Shown: positions 26,401 through 35,271, numbered from the stretch's first letter. The stretch: 64,000 bases of DNA from Chloroflexota bacterium (GCA_029262735.1 JAJCYY010000019.1:1-64000); one strand, 5' to 3'. A program made the numbers and translations. The notes: generated by a model from the letters alone, not told the origin.

Positions 26401-29400
26401 GGAGTCGGCTGCGGTGTGGGAACCGGAGTCGGAGTCCCCTGTGGAGGAGGAGCCTGTCCCGAAGAGACCGTGTTCGCAGCGCCTACCGGGTAGCGGAGTA
26501 TCGCCGCACCGGTGAAGTTCGAGTCGAATACGATCGTGCGCTTGGAACCTCTGTACGACGCCATGTAGATGTAGCCGTCGCCACCATCATTGATCTGGCT
26601 GTGGATCTTACCGTGGCCGAAGGCGCCCGGAACGTGTCCGACCGCGGTGTTGATGTCTCCCACCGCTTTCAGCTTCATCGTGACGGGATCGTACTCGTAG
26701 AGATAAGAGTTGCCGTCAAAGGTCAGGTGATCGCCAATCGCCGCGTAGAACCGTCCGTTAGAGGCATAGAGCGTCCCACCCCATGTGCTCCACGGGTTAC
26801 CTGCATAGTTCGGCAGGTCGTACTCCATAAACTCAACGGTCGGAGCGGTGTTTGCAACGGAGTGTGCGGGCAGTCCTGAGGGTCCAGACAGGAACCCCGA
26901 AGAGGTGATTACGGATGCGCTGGTTGAAAGTCCAAGGTGAGCGGATGTTTCGGCAATACCGTTCGGCATCGTGAGCATTCGATTGGCGGGCACGCCGTCG
27001 CGCCTGTACTCAGACCCTGAGAAAGGCATCTTGACCACCACATCGACATAACGCTCATTGCCGAGCCCGAAATGGGCGATCGCCGGTTGCGAAGACGACC
27101 AGCCGAACGAGGGACTGATCTCTCTCGCTCCGATCAACTGCGTGGTGCCCGCCTTGTAGATCTTGACGAGACCACCAACGCCCATCGTGTTCTCGCCCGC
27201 GGAGGTGTCGCCTTCCATCCTGACCTGCAGCCAGTTTCCGGGAGCACCGGTGTTCTGCATCAGGCGTGAAGGTACCGGCGTGCCGAGCGTCGAACGCCAT
27301 TCCGCCAGGAATATGTCCAGCTTGCCGTCGCCGTTGAAGTCGGCTGTCGGTCCACCCGCGTAGTAGTGCGGGTTCTGGATCGACGGAATGTTTGGCGGCA
27401 GGCTGAAGGTCGGATCGCCGGAGTTGCCGTTGTTCCTGAAGATCAACGGCGCGGGACCGTCCGGGGTGTCGACTGTCACCGATGTGTAGATATCTGTCCA
27501 GCCGTCGTTGTCGAAGTCCTGGAGCTCGACATGCGGCAGCTTTGAGACGACACCCGGCAGGCCGGTCGAGTTCGTGATGTCGTCGAAATCCGGGTCTCCG
27601 TTTGGCAGGGTGCCGCGGTTCATGTAGACGCGGACCTTCGTCGCCTGTCCGCCGTCAACGGAGCTACCGAAATGCTGGCCGACCACCATATCCAGGCGAC
27701 CGTCCCGGTTCAGGTCCGCGAGCGATGCACCGGAGACCCAGTCTTCGGTGCCGTTCGTGTACGCAGCCCAGTTAAAGGTGCTGCCCGTGTACTCGTGGTA
27801 GGTGCCATTGCCATTGGCAACGAACAGGAAGTTTCCGTTGGGTGTGAACTGGTCAACCTCACCTGCGACAAATATGTCTGGCCAGCCGTTGCCGGTCATG
27901 TCGCCGATGGCGAAACCGAGTCCGTGGGCATTCGTCGGCAGTCCTGCAGCAGATGTGACGTCGGTGAACTGAAGTCCGCCATTGTTGCGCAGCAGGACAG
28001 TCGGGCCGCTGTTCCGCAACGAGTCAGCGACTACGAACAGGTCAAGCAGGCCGTCCCCGTTGTAGTCGAGCACTCCGGCCTGGCGGCCATTTGTAGACTG
28101 TGCATCAATGCCGCTTCCAGCGGTGACATCGACGAAGCTGCCGTTGTCGTTGCGCAGGAGGCGGGATGGCTCGGCAGACGGGCCTGTCTGTCCGGCGATC
28201 TTGTTGTTGGAGATGTACAGATCGACGTCGCCGTCGTTGTCGAAGTCTGCGAATACAGAGCCGGAAGCACGGCCGGTGATTCCCAGTGCCGTTTCACCGG
28301 AATCTGAAAAACTCCCCGCCTGGTTGAGAAGCAGTTTGTTCGGGCTTTGAGTCGGACCGGATGCGAAGGTGCCGGCAAACAGATCGAGCCATCCGTCGTT
28401 GTTCACGTCGCCCCATGAAGCGGTGTGCAGATAGGTGTTGGAGAGCAGCGCGTCGATGCCGCTTTCTGCGGCGACATCTTTGAACGAGAACGAGGGCGTG
28501 ACAACGATTGGTGCTTCTGAAGAAGGTATGTTGACCAGAACTGTTGCAGGGTTGCCGAATCCCAGGGTTGCGCCGGGTTCCTGGGCCAGGTCCACGGCAT
28601 TCAGGTTCATGAACAGCTTCTGACCGGTCTCATCGATATCGAGGGCGTACGCGCCGCCAATCCTGAAACCCTCACGGGCCTCTAAGACGTCATTGAGGAA
28701 CGCGATCACCTTGTGATTGTTTGTCTGGGTGTCGTACTGAAGAACGGGTGCTTCCTTGTTGAAAGCGTTGCCGTGGGCGTCGGGCATGTAGTACATGTAC
28801 CGCTCTGTCGGGTCGATCACGACGTGGGTCGTGTAGCCCCAGGCTGTGCCGACCTCTTGCAACTGGACCGTGTTCGGGTTGAACCGGAAGACCTTTTCAG
28901 GTTTTCTCGTGACTCCGTATATCCAGCCGTCTTCCGTCTCACGGGTCGCCGCCCTCATCCAACCGCCGGACGCAAACGTGACAGGCAGTACTGAGACCGA
29001 GTTCGTGGAGGGATCGTATTTTGCGAGTCCGTTGCCATTGACGGAGAAGTAGGCGTTTCCGGACTTGTCGACCGCGATCATCCGGTGGTTTGTGACGATG
29101 TTCTGGTTGCCGGAATAGATCACGGTGCGCTGGTTGATGTCGTAGACCATGAAGGGACCGGAATCGGTGCCGCCTTCAACCGCCAGGGCGTAGAGCAGCC
29201 CACCTTCCGGCCATGAATTTGTCGCCGGAATGGTGAAGCCGGGAAGCGGGACGCCGAGGCTCTCGTACGTGCCTGTGGTCGAGTCGGTTCGGGCGACCGA
29301 TCCGTTCCGAGCGACCAGGGCGATGAGAACCAGAACTGCGACGGCAAGGCCGGCAACGATGCGGAATGTCCAGTGTTGCCTTTCAGAAGCTGACATGAAG

Positions 29401-29411
29401 TTCAGTTGCAT
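23445..29411 (-). CDS. Giant secreted protein: VCBS/FG-GAP, ASPIC/UnbV, LamG, FnIII modules
   Basis: This 1988-residue secreted protein has an N-terminal hydrophobic segment (about 17-34). Modules in order, by eye: a propeller-like region (45-300); FG-GAP/VCBS repeats with D-x-N-x-D-G-x-x-D calcium loops (305-720); an ASPIC/UnbV domain with a final H-F-G-L-G (722-810); a short propeller segment; a LamG/concanavalin-like domain (1014-1230); an Ig-like domain (about 1264-1370); an unassigned domain (about 1374-1540); Thr-Pro-Val-Pro linkers; an FnIII domain (1627-1727); more linker; and two copies of a G-W-N-L-V-motif domain (1827-1988). It is probably a cell-surface or matrix adhesin. From the LamG domain on it is a paralogue of the 48850-54045 protein. 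No cell-wall sorting signal is seen. Confidence 0.82.
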   Translation of the reverse strand: MQLNFMSASERQHWTFRIVAGLAVAVLVLIALVARNGSVARTDSTTGTYESLGVPLPGFTIPATNSWPEGGLLYALAVEGGTDSGPFMVYDINQRTVIYSGNQNIVTNHRMIAVDKSGNAYFSVNGNGLAKYDPSTNSVSVLPVTFASGGWMRAATRETEDGWIYGVTRKPEKVFRFNPNTVQLQEVGTAWGYTTHVVIDPTERYMYYMPDAHGNAFNKEAPVLQYDTQTNNHKVIAFLNDVLEAREGFRIGGAYALDIDETGQKLFMNLNAVDLAQEPGATLGFGNPATVLVNIPSSEAPIVVTPSFSFKDVAAESGIDALLSNTYLHTASWGDVNNDGWLDLFAGTFASGPTQSPNKLLLNQAGSFSDSGETALGITGRASGSVFADFDNDGDVDLYISNNKIAGQTGPSAEPSRLLRNDNGSFVDVTAGSGIDAQSTNGRQAGVLDYNGDGLLDLFVVADSLRNSGPTVLLRNNGGLQFTDVTSAAGLPTNAHGLGFAIGDMTGNGWPDIFVAGEVDQFTPNGNFLFVANGNGTYHEYTGSTFNWAAYTNGTEDWVSGASLADLNRDGRLDMVVGQHFGSSVDGGQATKVRVYMNRGTLPNGDPDFDDITNSTGLPGVVSKLPHVELQDFDNDGWTDIYTSVTVDTPDGPAPLIFRNNGNSGDPTFSLPPNIPSIQNPHYYAGGPTADFNGDGKLDIFLAEWRSTLGTPVPSRLMQNTGAPGNWLQVRMEGDTSAGENTMGVGGLVKIYKAGTTQLIGAREISPSFGWSSSQPAIAHFGLGNERYVDVVVKMPFSGSEYRRDGVPANRMLTMPNGIAETSAHLGLSTSASVITSSGFLSGPSGLPAHSVANTAPTVEFMEYDLPNYAGNPWSTWGGTLYASNGRFYAAIGDHLTFDGNSYLYEYDPVTMKLKAVGDINTAVGHVPGAFGHGKIHSQINDGGDGYIYMASYRGSKRTIVFDSNFTGAAILRYPVGAANTVSSGQAPPPQGTPTPVPTPQPTPTPVPLPVGERVADGLISLYEFEEGAGSSIADSAGVGAPIDLTIQNSAAITWVTGGMRVDSEAIIESAAAAGKISDAVKASGEITVEAWITPSNLAQTGPARIVSISSGSLLRNVTLGQSGNEYNVRLRSTNTSLNGVPQLDSQPGAVTQNLQQVVFTRSSAGLTTLYINGVSVQTGVASGTLSSWDSSFKLALANEIGDSRAWLGEYYLVAIYAKDLSQEEISHNFAQGEGGGTTPPGPTPTPEPQPTSTPVPPVTPTLVLSNWNRTVADTLDGATVVGDLYVRIAGDSNVNTVDFYLDDPGRTGSPFRTDSGSPFDFDGEALSAASPFDSTRLQNGSHNITAVITPIAGAADVLSATFTVNNPPPNGLSDELLVFDWDQPVTESHRGFPDNDPPIASANGDWTQQPNFDTGTFHFRVEVDSQPVPQDMLLQFCVWQFSLDLESCTTSIVMVLTGNPGTVHTASQPIANMWKKNGNPINWSVARDRYGIAIKNQGGSPVSDFQGWNWNGENPAEWYPLDMRFTVVVVEDGGVFDGWDNYVSTPPQPTPTPVPQPTSTPVPQATETPVPQPTETPVPQPTSTPVPQPTSTPVPQPTATPVPPPSGGGGGGSGAPPPPPTQAPSGPVAPAAPRGVNAIVDGLDIVLEIAVPLVTGGSPITGYRVLSSPDATIYFINRLADGDTLTIPGLTVGVNYQFQVRAINAVGMSPSGTMSNTATITEVVSEPTPTPALAGAPSDPPPEPGAPEPTAVPTPVVSSPPAVVPTKSPVPVATRTPRPVQQVPRPRVTSTAQPTATPVPTSGRPGGPAAAPTTASAKVPDVATTDLNPGWNLVSFPVLPEDRSIEAVFISIAGLYSEISTIRNGEAVSYVPGRPANTLTEITSDHGYWIRMSKDATIVTVGAAVPGRTEIELNEGWNLVPYVIDRTWPVRFALSSIAGKYDEVRGFDTEAVSFFPALPAAFNTLHELEAGRGYLIHMNQPAVLTPR
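24600..24775 (-). repeat. 24-bp tandem repeat coding for TPVPQPT-type linker
   Basis: Six to seven imperfect 24-base units encode Thr-Pro-Val-Pro-Gln-Pro-Thr-x in the giant surface protein. The units differ mostly at silent positions. This is a protein linker repeat; similar tracts lie at 52775-52910. Confidence 0.85.
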
Positions 29412-29705
29412 CTAGCAAAAGTCTTTCGTGAATCGTGACGAGATCCGGAGCTGGCCGTGCTTCTGTGCCTGCCTTTGACAGGCTCGAACTAACATGAACA
29501 TCCTTTTTTCATGGTGCGGTTTCAACGTGACCTATCGGTATGGCAAGTGTTGGCAATGGGGTTGGGAGCAGACCGCAAATCGGTAACAGGTTGCCTGGTC
29601 TCAGACTATTTGCTCGTTTCGGCATTCATACACCCCCGGACGTGAAAAGACCGTGCGATTTCGCGCACGGTCTTTTGTGGGAATTGTTGTTTCAGTTCAG
29701 AATGG
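29412..29705. other. Intergenic region with a terminator
   Basis: These 294 bases carry no gene. A strong hairpin terminator lies at 29645-29676. The rest presumably includes the promoter of the giant surface protein; no clear boxes are seen. Confidence 0.5.
29645..29676 (-). terminator. Rho-independent terminator
   Basis: A perfect 13-bp stem (AAAAGACCGTGCG and its complement) with a 6-base loop has T-runs on both strands, so it can end transcription in either direction. On the minus strand it lies 30 bases after the stop of the VanZ-like gene, which it most likely terminates. Confidence 0.85.
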
Positions 29706-30575
29706 TCAGGTGCCGTTATCCGGAACCGGTCCAAACTCGATGATTATCCACTCCCGGCTGCGAGGAACGTAGTTCGCGGGGTTGGTGTTCGTGTCGACTC
29801 GCGACAGTGTCTCAGTGCTGAATTGACTGACGCTAACGAAGCCGGTCGAGCCGTCCGGACAGGCGTCGCCGTTCGTGTAGGTCTCACCGTCGGGCATCGT
29901 CATTGCGGTGTTGGTCAGGTCGCCGTCCACCGAACGAAAGAAAGCGCCGAGGTTTGCCTTCTTTCCTTCGTCCGTGCTGCTCAGCGGATGAACATGAATG
30001 ATTTCTCCGCCGTGTGTGTGAATGCCGCCTTCGCTCACTCGAAATACCGGCTGCTCCTCACCACATATGACAACTCTGTACCTCGCATGCCAGTGGTCGC
30101 CTGCGTAAGGCAATGTCGGATCCCAGATGACGTAGCTCGTGGCTGCGAAGGCCGTGAGGACGACGCCCGCTGCGAATATGGCTGGCAACAACAGCCTCAG
30201 TTTCGACCCGGAGATCTCGAGCAACATCAGGCCGGTCGACATGGCCGCCGCGCCCACTGTGTTGGCGATAACGTCTTCGACCTGGAACGTTCGGCTGGTG
30301 GTGAGGAGGTGCTGGCTCCACTCGAACGCCAGACCGGCTGTGGCCGAAATTCCAGCGGCGATGAATGCTGAATCGAGCGGTCTGCGTTCGCCGCCCGACC
30401 GGATACGCATGTGGAACCGGTAGACGAGTGCGGCCAGGATGGCGTACACGATAAAGTGACCTGAGACTGCTGCCAGGTCTTTGGATACTCCCGGCACCCG
30501 TGGCAGTTCCGGGGTTAGTGAAAAGAGCGCGACGATTGCCAGCCAGGGGAGCAATGTGGCAATAAATTTGATCAA
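29706..30575 (-). CDS. VanZ-like membrane protein with C-terminal extracytoplasmic domain
   Basis: This 289-residue protein has N-terminal hydrophobic helices and the VanZ-like signature H-F-I-V-Y-A-I-L-A-A-L-V-Y, then E-W-S-Q near residue 85 and V-E-D-V-I-A-N-T-V-G-A. A further membrane segment (about 128-150) is followed by a soluble domain of about 135 residues, probably outside, with several His residues (H-W-H, I-H-T-H-G-G-E-I-I-H-V-H). That His-rich patch could bind metal, but this is inference. VanZ-like proteins are poorly understood; one confers low-level teicoplanin resistance. The start is TTG 30575 with GAGG eight bases before it. A terminator follows the gene. Confidence 0.72.
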   Translation of the reverse strand: MIKFIATLLPWLAIVALFSLTPELPRVPGVSKDLAAVSGHFIVYAILAALVYRFHMRIRSGGERRPLDSAFIAAGISATAGLAFEWSQHLLTTSRTFQVEDVIANTVGAAAMSTGLMLLEISGSKLRLLLPAIFAAGVVLTAFAATSYVIWDPTLPYAGDHWHARYRVVICGEEQPVFRVSEGGIHTHGGEIIHVHPLSSTDEGKKANLGAFFRSVDGDLTNTAMTMPDGETYTNGDACPDGSTGFVSVSQFSTETLSRVDTNTNPANYVPRSREWIIIEFGPVPDNGT

Positions 30576-30932
30576 TCGGTTGACCTCACGCGGCTGAGCT
30601 ACCAGCGGCTACGGATGTTTCAGACGCGAACCTGCCCCGGCGTAACGCCGGGGCAGGCTTTGTTGGTGGCAGTGTCTACTGCCTGCGCTTTTGGTTGCAA
30701 TTAGGATACGAGTTCGCCCTTGTGCAAATGCACAGGTTCCTCTCTCGATACTGCGGGCCTGATTGCGTCTATCTTGTTTATGTAGTTACCCAAATGTGCT
30801 CTGCTACCGCTAACGGTAGTTTTTGAACGTTGGTTCGTGGACTGAACCCTTCTCGGACCATGCTGTTCTTGAGGTTCCAAAAAGCCAGTGTGAGTCGGCT
30901 AATCGTTCACAATATGCAGGCGAACGCCATAC
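30576..30932 (+). other. Structured intergenic region; candidate small RNA or attenuator
   Basis: No protein gene is visible. The plus strand contains three hairpins: a 12-bp GC-rich stem at 30631-30657 (CCTGCCCCGGCG, TAA, complement) followed by CTTTGTT; TGTGC-AAAT-GCACA at 30721-30734; and a terminator at 30804-30824. No plus-strand gene lies upstream to be terminated. The RNA may therefore be a small transcript or an untranslated leader of the membrane protein gene at 30933. Confidence 0.4.
30804..30824 (+). terminator. Rho-independent terminator upstream of a gene
   Basis: The stem CTACCG-CTAA-CGGTAG is followed directly by five T residues on the plus strand. It lies 109 bases before the ATG of the 30933 gene, a position that suits an attenuator or the end of a small RNA. 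Confidence 0.6.
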
Positions 30933-32078
30933 ATGGCTGACCAATCTTCATCAAAGCCTGAATCTCAGCTCAGCACGTCAGAGCGCGAGATGGTCTGGTC
31001 GCAACTGGACAAGCGACCGCAGCAGTCGGAACTGATCTCCTACGACCCGGACGAGATCGCTGAGGTCGGCCGTCTGACCGCTAAGGAACTGAAACGCATA
31101 TCCAGGCCTGCTGGAGGAGGACCAGCCCTCAACAAAGAAACCAGCGCGTTCCTCGATGCTACCTCCATCGTCCGGGCGCTTTCACGCGTGGCAGAGGACA
31201 GATTCGAACGAGGGTCGCTTGATGCTGCGGCAAGGACGGTGATAAACGCCATCCGCTGGCAGCGTTCCGCGGATGGTTTGTACATGGCGGGTGGTGTTAC
31301 ACTGCCGCGCCCGAATCCTACCCGGCTCTGGTATCTGCTGGCGGAGATTTACGTGAGAATGGATGAGCGCGATCTGGCTCTCAAGACCGTGCAAAAGGCC
31401 GGTGCGGGTGTGAGCGAGATCGCTGACCCTTCATTGACCGGAATGCTGCCAAGCGCGGCGGAGGAAGATGCGCCGCCAGCTGCTGCGACGACTGAGGTGC
31501 CTGATGAGTTAGCGACGCCAGCGGCGGCCATAACCGGCCTGCTCAGAAGTTACTTTGACAGGTTGGAGCTGGTCCGGCACAAGAGGTCACTGCTGATCAT
31601 CGGCGCGGTCATACTGGGGTTGCTGGCCTTCACCGCGTTTCGGGCGCAGGTGGTGGCAAAGAGCATGATCGACAGCAATTCGCAGGGCGTTGATTATCTG
31701 AATATTGCGTTCGGACCTAATGGCCAGAATCGGCAGGATGAAGCGCTCTTACTGGCTGCCCAGGAGTTCGCCACTCTCCGCGCACAGCTGGACAGCTGGG
31801 CCTGGATAACCACCGCTAGCTCCATCTTGCCTCCGGCGCATGACCAGTTCGTGGGCATGACCAGGATGGCTGATCTTGGCATGCGGCTGGTCGCAGCACC
31901 GTACGCATTGGATGGCGCAGGCCGGCTCACGGACGTTGGATCGCCGTTGAATGTCTGCAAGTCGGCCGAGAGGCTGCGCTCCTTTGACGGGGGATTGCTG
32001 GGACAGTTGAAGAAGAACAGGACCGAGATGCTGAGCACCGTTTCTGTTGCAACGCAGGGTGCCTGCGACCCGGGTTGA
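30933..32078 (+). CDS. Single-pass membrane protein of unknown function
   Basis: I do not recognise a family. The 381-residue product has a soluble N-terminal part (about 1-200) with helical, TPR-like patches (A-R-T-V-I-N-A-I-R-W and L-W-Y-L-L-A-E-I-Y-V-R-M-D-E-R-D-L-A-L). A Pro/Ala-rich linker follows, then a strong transmembrane helix (about 220-240: L-L-I-I-G-A-V-I-L-G-L-L-A-F) and an outer domain of about 140 residues with two Cys residues that could form a disulfide. The topology suggests a cytoplasmic N-terminus. It is transcribed alone, with a possible attenuator upstream, and converges on a small membrane protein gene. Confidence 0.7.
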   Translation: MADQSSSKPESQLSTSEREMVWSQLDKRPQQSELISYDPDEIAEVGRLTAKELKRISRPAGGGPALNKETSAFLDATSIVRALSRVAEDRFERGSLDAAARTVINAIRWQRSADGLYMAGGVTLPRPNPTRLWYLLAEIYVRMDERDLALKTVQKAGAGVSEIADPSLTGMLPSAAEEDAPPAAATTEVPDELATPAAAITGLLRSYFDRLELVRHKRSLLIIGAVILGLLAFTAFRAQVVAKSMIDSNSQGVDYLNIAFGPNGQNRQDEALLLAAQEFATLRAQLDSWAWITTASSILPPAHDQFVGMTRMADLGMRLVAAPYALDGAGRLTDVGSPLNVCKSAERLRSFDGGLLGQLKKNRTEMLSTVSVATQGACDPG

Positions 32079-32149
32079 TTGGCGATGAAGGTTTCCGGTG
32101 AACAGCCTGGCCGCGGCCAGCAGTAAAGTTCACCTTCGCCCGGGGCTAT

Positions 32150-32347
32150 CTAGCGCTTGCGGTTGCTTCCGACGCTGATCGGCGGCCGGTCACTTGCCCG
32201 CTCTACCGTGCGCACGTCGAGATCAGTACGCCACTTGAACACGAGGCCACCGATGCAGGCTGGTGTGCTGAGAAGGGCGGAGAAGGCGTTGGCTGCCAGG
32301 GAAAACAGGATCAGCAGGCATAACCACGCAAGTCGGAATATAAACAT
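32150..32347 (-). CDS. Small membrane or secreted protein of unknown function
   Basis: This 65-residue frame starts at ATG 32347, with GAGGA about ten bases upstream. It encodes a hydrophobic N-terminal helix (about residues 4-27, rich in L, A and F) and a basic, hydrophilic tail ending in N-R-K-R. The helix could be a membrane anchor or an uncleaved signal. No family is recognised. The ribosome-binding site and the coherent helix argue that it is real, but the short length leaves doubt. It faces the 30933 gene. Confidence 0.45.
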   Translation of the reverse strand: MFIFRLAWLCLLILFSLAANAFSALLSTPACIGGLVFKWRTDLDVRTVERASDRPPISVGSNRKR

Positions 32348-32774
32348 TTCGAAATTTCCTCAAGTGTTTCGGTGGGGCGGCTTGCGAAACGAGTGAAGTG
32401 AGAGTTGGGCGTTAGGCTGAGACGGTGTTCAGGCTGAAAGGGGAGGGTCGTTCGCTCAGGTGAATCCAGTTGTCCCCCAAGACGAAACGACCCTAACCCT
32501 TTATCCCTCTCCCGCTTGCGGGAGAGCGGAATTGGCGATGATGTCAACAGAGCCGACTACATCCTGAGCTTGCCGAATAGATTGGTTCAGAATTTTTCAG
32601 GCGTGCCTGTATGGACGGTAGAATCTCGCCTCGACGTTCGGGATGACAAACAAGGAGCACCCCGTCCCCGCCGGTATGCCGCGTCGACAGGACATCAGTC
32701 GATCATTGTCATAGAGGGAGAAGATGTTGGCGGCGTTCGATGGTCCGCCGGATGGGCTGTAGGTGGGGCGAAGA
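32348..32774. repeat. Intergenic dispersed-repeat region
   Basis: These 427 bases lack a supported gene. The block gacgaaacgaccctaaccct near 32481, the palindrome at 32506-32527 (one mismatch) and ggcgatgatgtcaaca, then gagccgac near 32555, match the copy at 465-545. Pieces near 32563-32595 (tacatcctgagcttg, ggttcagaat) and 32637-32647 (tcgggatgaca) are also family parts. This is the fifth copy cluster in the window. Confidence 0.7.
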
Positions 32775-35174
32775 CTACGGGGTGAGCCAGTCTTCCACTC
32801 CACCACCGGTTGGTTGCCCGACATTCGAGATCAGGAGCGACAGGTCTTGCGCTGTGACGAAGCCGTCGGCGTTGATGTCGACGAAGTTGCCGCTGCCATC
32901 GAGCCTGTCGGATGGTTCCGCGCCGAACGAAAGTAGCCATGCTGACAGGTCCATACCGTCAACCGTGCCGTCGCCGTTGATGTCACCGGCCCGGAGCGTA
33001 GTTGTGGGCGGCGCGCCCGTTACGGTGCCGTCAGCGGCAACGGTTATCGGAACTACAGGACTGAACAGTCGGGGCAGGAAACCTGAAGCGTTGGCCTGGA
33101 TGTGATACTCACCGGGAGAGCCGACAAGAATAGCGATCGTCCCATCGGATGGGTTGTACCGGCTGAGCGATTTCTCGGTCGCCGATCCAGATATCGGAAT
33201 GACGCTGGCCGACGGTCCGACCAGCGACAGTGAGGCGGCGTTAGTAACTGCCTGCAGGCCATAACTACCGCTAATTGTGGCGAACCCAACGTTAAAGGAC
33301 GGCGATGTGGAGCTGGATATGAGATCGGCTGAGTTAGTGAATCCGGTACCCTCCGGTAATCCGCCTCCGTCCAGCGTGAACACATCGACTCCGATGCCAG
33401 ATCGCACAACGTCAAACGTGACAACTGATCCGCTATTGGCTTCAGGGCCCGTACCGAGGGCACAGGTGACGAGTGTCCCGTTGCCACTAGAGTTTGGTGT
33501 TGGACCTGACGGTGTACCGCCAGAGTAGATGCTTCCACACAGAGGATTCTGAACAGTGAACTTCGAGCTGTCGTGGATCACATTCAGTTGAATACCGTCC
33601 GTCATCGCAAGAGGAACAAATGGTGTATTGACCGTGACCGTGTGCGAAGATCCAACGTTCAGAAGGGCCAGATCGCTGAGATCGAAGTTCAGCACCATTC
33701 GAGCTGAGCCGAGTGGGTCCGGGTTGTTATCAGGATCCCCGGACAATACTTTAAGCCCGAAATCGGCGTCGTTGTGAGCGACGGCCAGATCGATAAGGAT
33801 CTGCCTGAGCGCGTAGGTGTCTAGTTCGTCTACGAAGGAGTCTCCGTTGATGTCACGCGTGCCGTTCCGCGCTATCAGCAGTGCTGCCAGTCCGGCCGCC
33901 TGTGGCGTGGAGAAACTGGTGCCGCTCGTTCGCCGGTAGTGACCGCCAACGCCATCGTCGTTGTTGATGCACTCGAGCCGAAGAGTTTCGTTCACGAATT
34001 CCAGCGCCGAGTCCGGCACGCATGTTGTCATGATGTCGACGGCCGGCATTGCGAAGTCGATAGCGGCGCCAGGTGAAGTAACCGGATTGGAGGGGGCCAC
34101 CGCTCCACTGAAGTTGCTGCTGGAGTAGAAGGTGTCGTCTAGATTGCCGTTGCTCGCCGCGGGACCGTCACTCCCCGATGCTCCGTCCGTGTCGGCATAG
34201 CCAGAGATGGTCGCAACCTCCGGATATGAGGCCGGTTCCAGGTCGTCGTCGCCACCCAGGACGCCATCCGGTCCAAATATTTCCTTAGCAGCGTTGCCCG
34301 CGGACACGAAGTATGCAATTCCAGTGGCTACCGATCCCTGGATAGCGGACCTTAAAATAGCGGAATTGTTGTTCTCGACCAGAACACTCATATTCACCAC
34401 TTCGACGTCGGCTGCGTTGGCGGTTATCGAGTCAATGGCTGCTACCAGCGCGTCGATAAGCAGCTCATCAGAGTCGAATCCGCCGATCGGGCCCAGAACA
34501 GGGTGGTCTCCGATCAGCCGGTAAGACCAGATGCGTGCACCGGGGGCCGTTCCGACGATGCCGATGCCGTTGTCTCTTGCTGCGGCGGCTCCCGCAACAC
34601 GTGTGCCATGTCCCGCGACGTCCTGGTTTAACGCCGGGTCAACCGTGATGCATTCGTTGGTCACCCCATCGAAGACGCAGTTCCAGGCTCGGTGCAGGTT
34701 CAGGTCCGGGTGCGTGCCGTCGACCCCGGTGTCGATGATGGCGATGTCCACATCGAGACCTATGTCGTCGCCGTTGATTTCGGCAAATGGATGGGAGGCG
34801 TCGAGGCCGGACCGCTCCATCCATACCTGCACCTCCTGGTCAACCGGAAAATCGGTGAGTTCGAGCCCGCCGTTCGACTCCAGGTGTTTTACACCGGGGT
34901 GAGACGCCACAGCGGCCACGTGGTCATCTGGCACTATCAGCGATGCGCCATTTAGCGCGTGCTGGTATACGAAACGAACGCCAACTCCGTACTGGGATTC
35001 GAGTTCCGCCAGCATCCGGTCCGGGTCAACACTGTCTTCGAACATGACGATGTGGCTGGCCGAGATAGGGTTGGCCTGCGACACGGACGGACGGCGCGCG
35101 TCACCGACTAGCACAGCCAGTGATGCAAGTGCGACGAGCGCTACCAGCGCAATATTGCGAGAGGGTGCGTTCAC
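32775..35174 (-). CDS. Secreted subtilisin-like (S8) protease with cohesin-like and dockerin-like modules
   Basis: This 799-residue exported protease has a signal peptide (about 1-35), an I9-like prodomain (about 40-105) and an S8 catalytic domain with Asp148 (I-I-D-T-G), His189 (G-H-G-T-R-V-A-G), Asn294 (S-A-G-N) and Ser420 (G-T-S-F-S-T-P). After it come a cohesin-like beta domain (about 490-640), a carboxypeptidase-regulatory-like domain, and a dockerin-like pair of calcium loops (D-I-N-G-D-G-T-V-D-G-M-D-L-S and D-I-N-A-D-G-F-V-T-A-Q-D-L-S). Start GTG 35174. It lies 97 bp downstream of the RiPP exporter permease on the same strand. It could trim the exported peptide, but the modules tie it equally well to the surface proteins at 43271-47966. 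Confidence 0.85.
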   Translation of the reverse strand: MNAPSRNIALVALVALASLAVLVGDARRPSVSQANPISASHIVMFEDSVDPDRMLAELESQYGVGVRFVYQHALNGASLIVPDDHVAAVASHPGVKHLESNGGLELTDFPVDQEVQVWMERSGLDASHPFAEINGDDIGLDVDIAIIDTGVDGTHPDLNLHRAWNCVFDGVTNECITVDPALNQDVAGHGTRVAGAAAARDNGIGIVGTAPGARIWSYRLIGDHPVLGPIGGFDSDELLIDALVAAIDSITANAADVEVVNMSVLVENNNSAILRSAIQGSVATGIAYFVSAGNAAKEIFGPDGVLGGDDDLEPASYPEVATISGYADTDGASGSDGPAASNGNLDDTFYSSSNFSGAVAPSNPVTSPGAAIDFAMPAVDIMTTCVPDSALEFVNETLRLECINNDDGVGGHYRRTSGTSFSTPQAAGLAALLIARNGTRDINGDSFVDELDTYALRQILIDLAVAHNDADFGLKVLSGDPDNNPDPLGSARMVLNFDLSDLALLNVGSSHTVTVNTPFVPLAMTDGIQLNVIHDSSKFTVQNPLCGSIYSGGTPSGPTPNSSGNGTLVTCALGTGPEANSGSVVTFDVVRSGIGVDVFTLDGGGLPEGTGFTNSADLISSSTSPSFNVGFATISGSYGLQAVTNAASLSLVGPSASVIPISGSATEKSLSRYNPSDGTIAILVGSPGEYHIQANASGFLPRLFSPVVPITVAADGTVTGAPPTTTLRAGDINGDGTVDGMDLSAWLLSFGAEPSDRLDGSGNFVDINADGFVTAQDLSLLISNVGQPTGGGVEDWLTP

Positions 35175-35271
35175 AGATTAATCGGCCCATGTGGGCCCCC
35201 ATCAGGCCCGGTTGTGGCCAGGTCGGTCCAGATCTGCCCAGGTCGGTAACGGTGTATGTCCGGCAAGAGGA

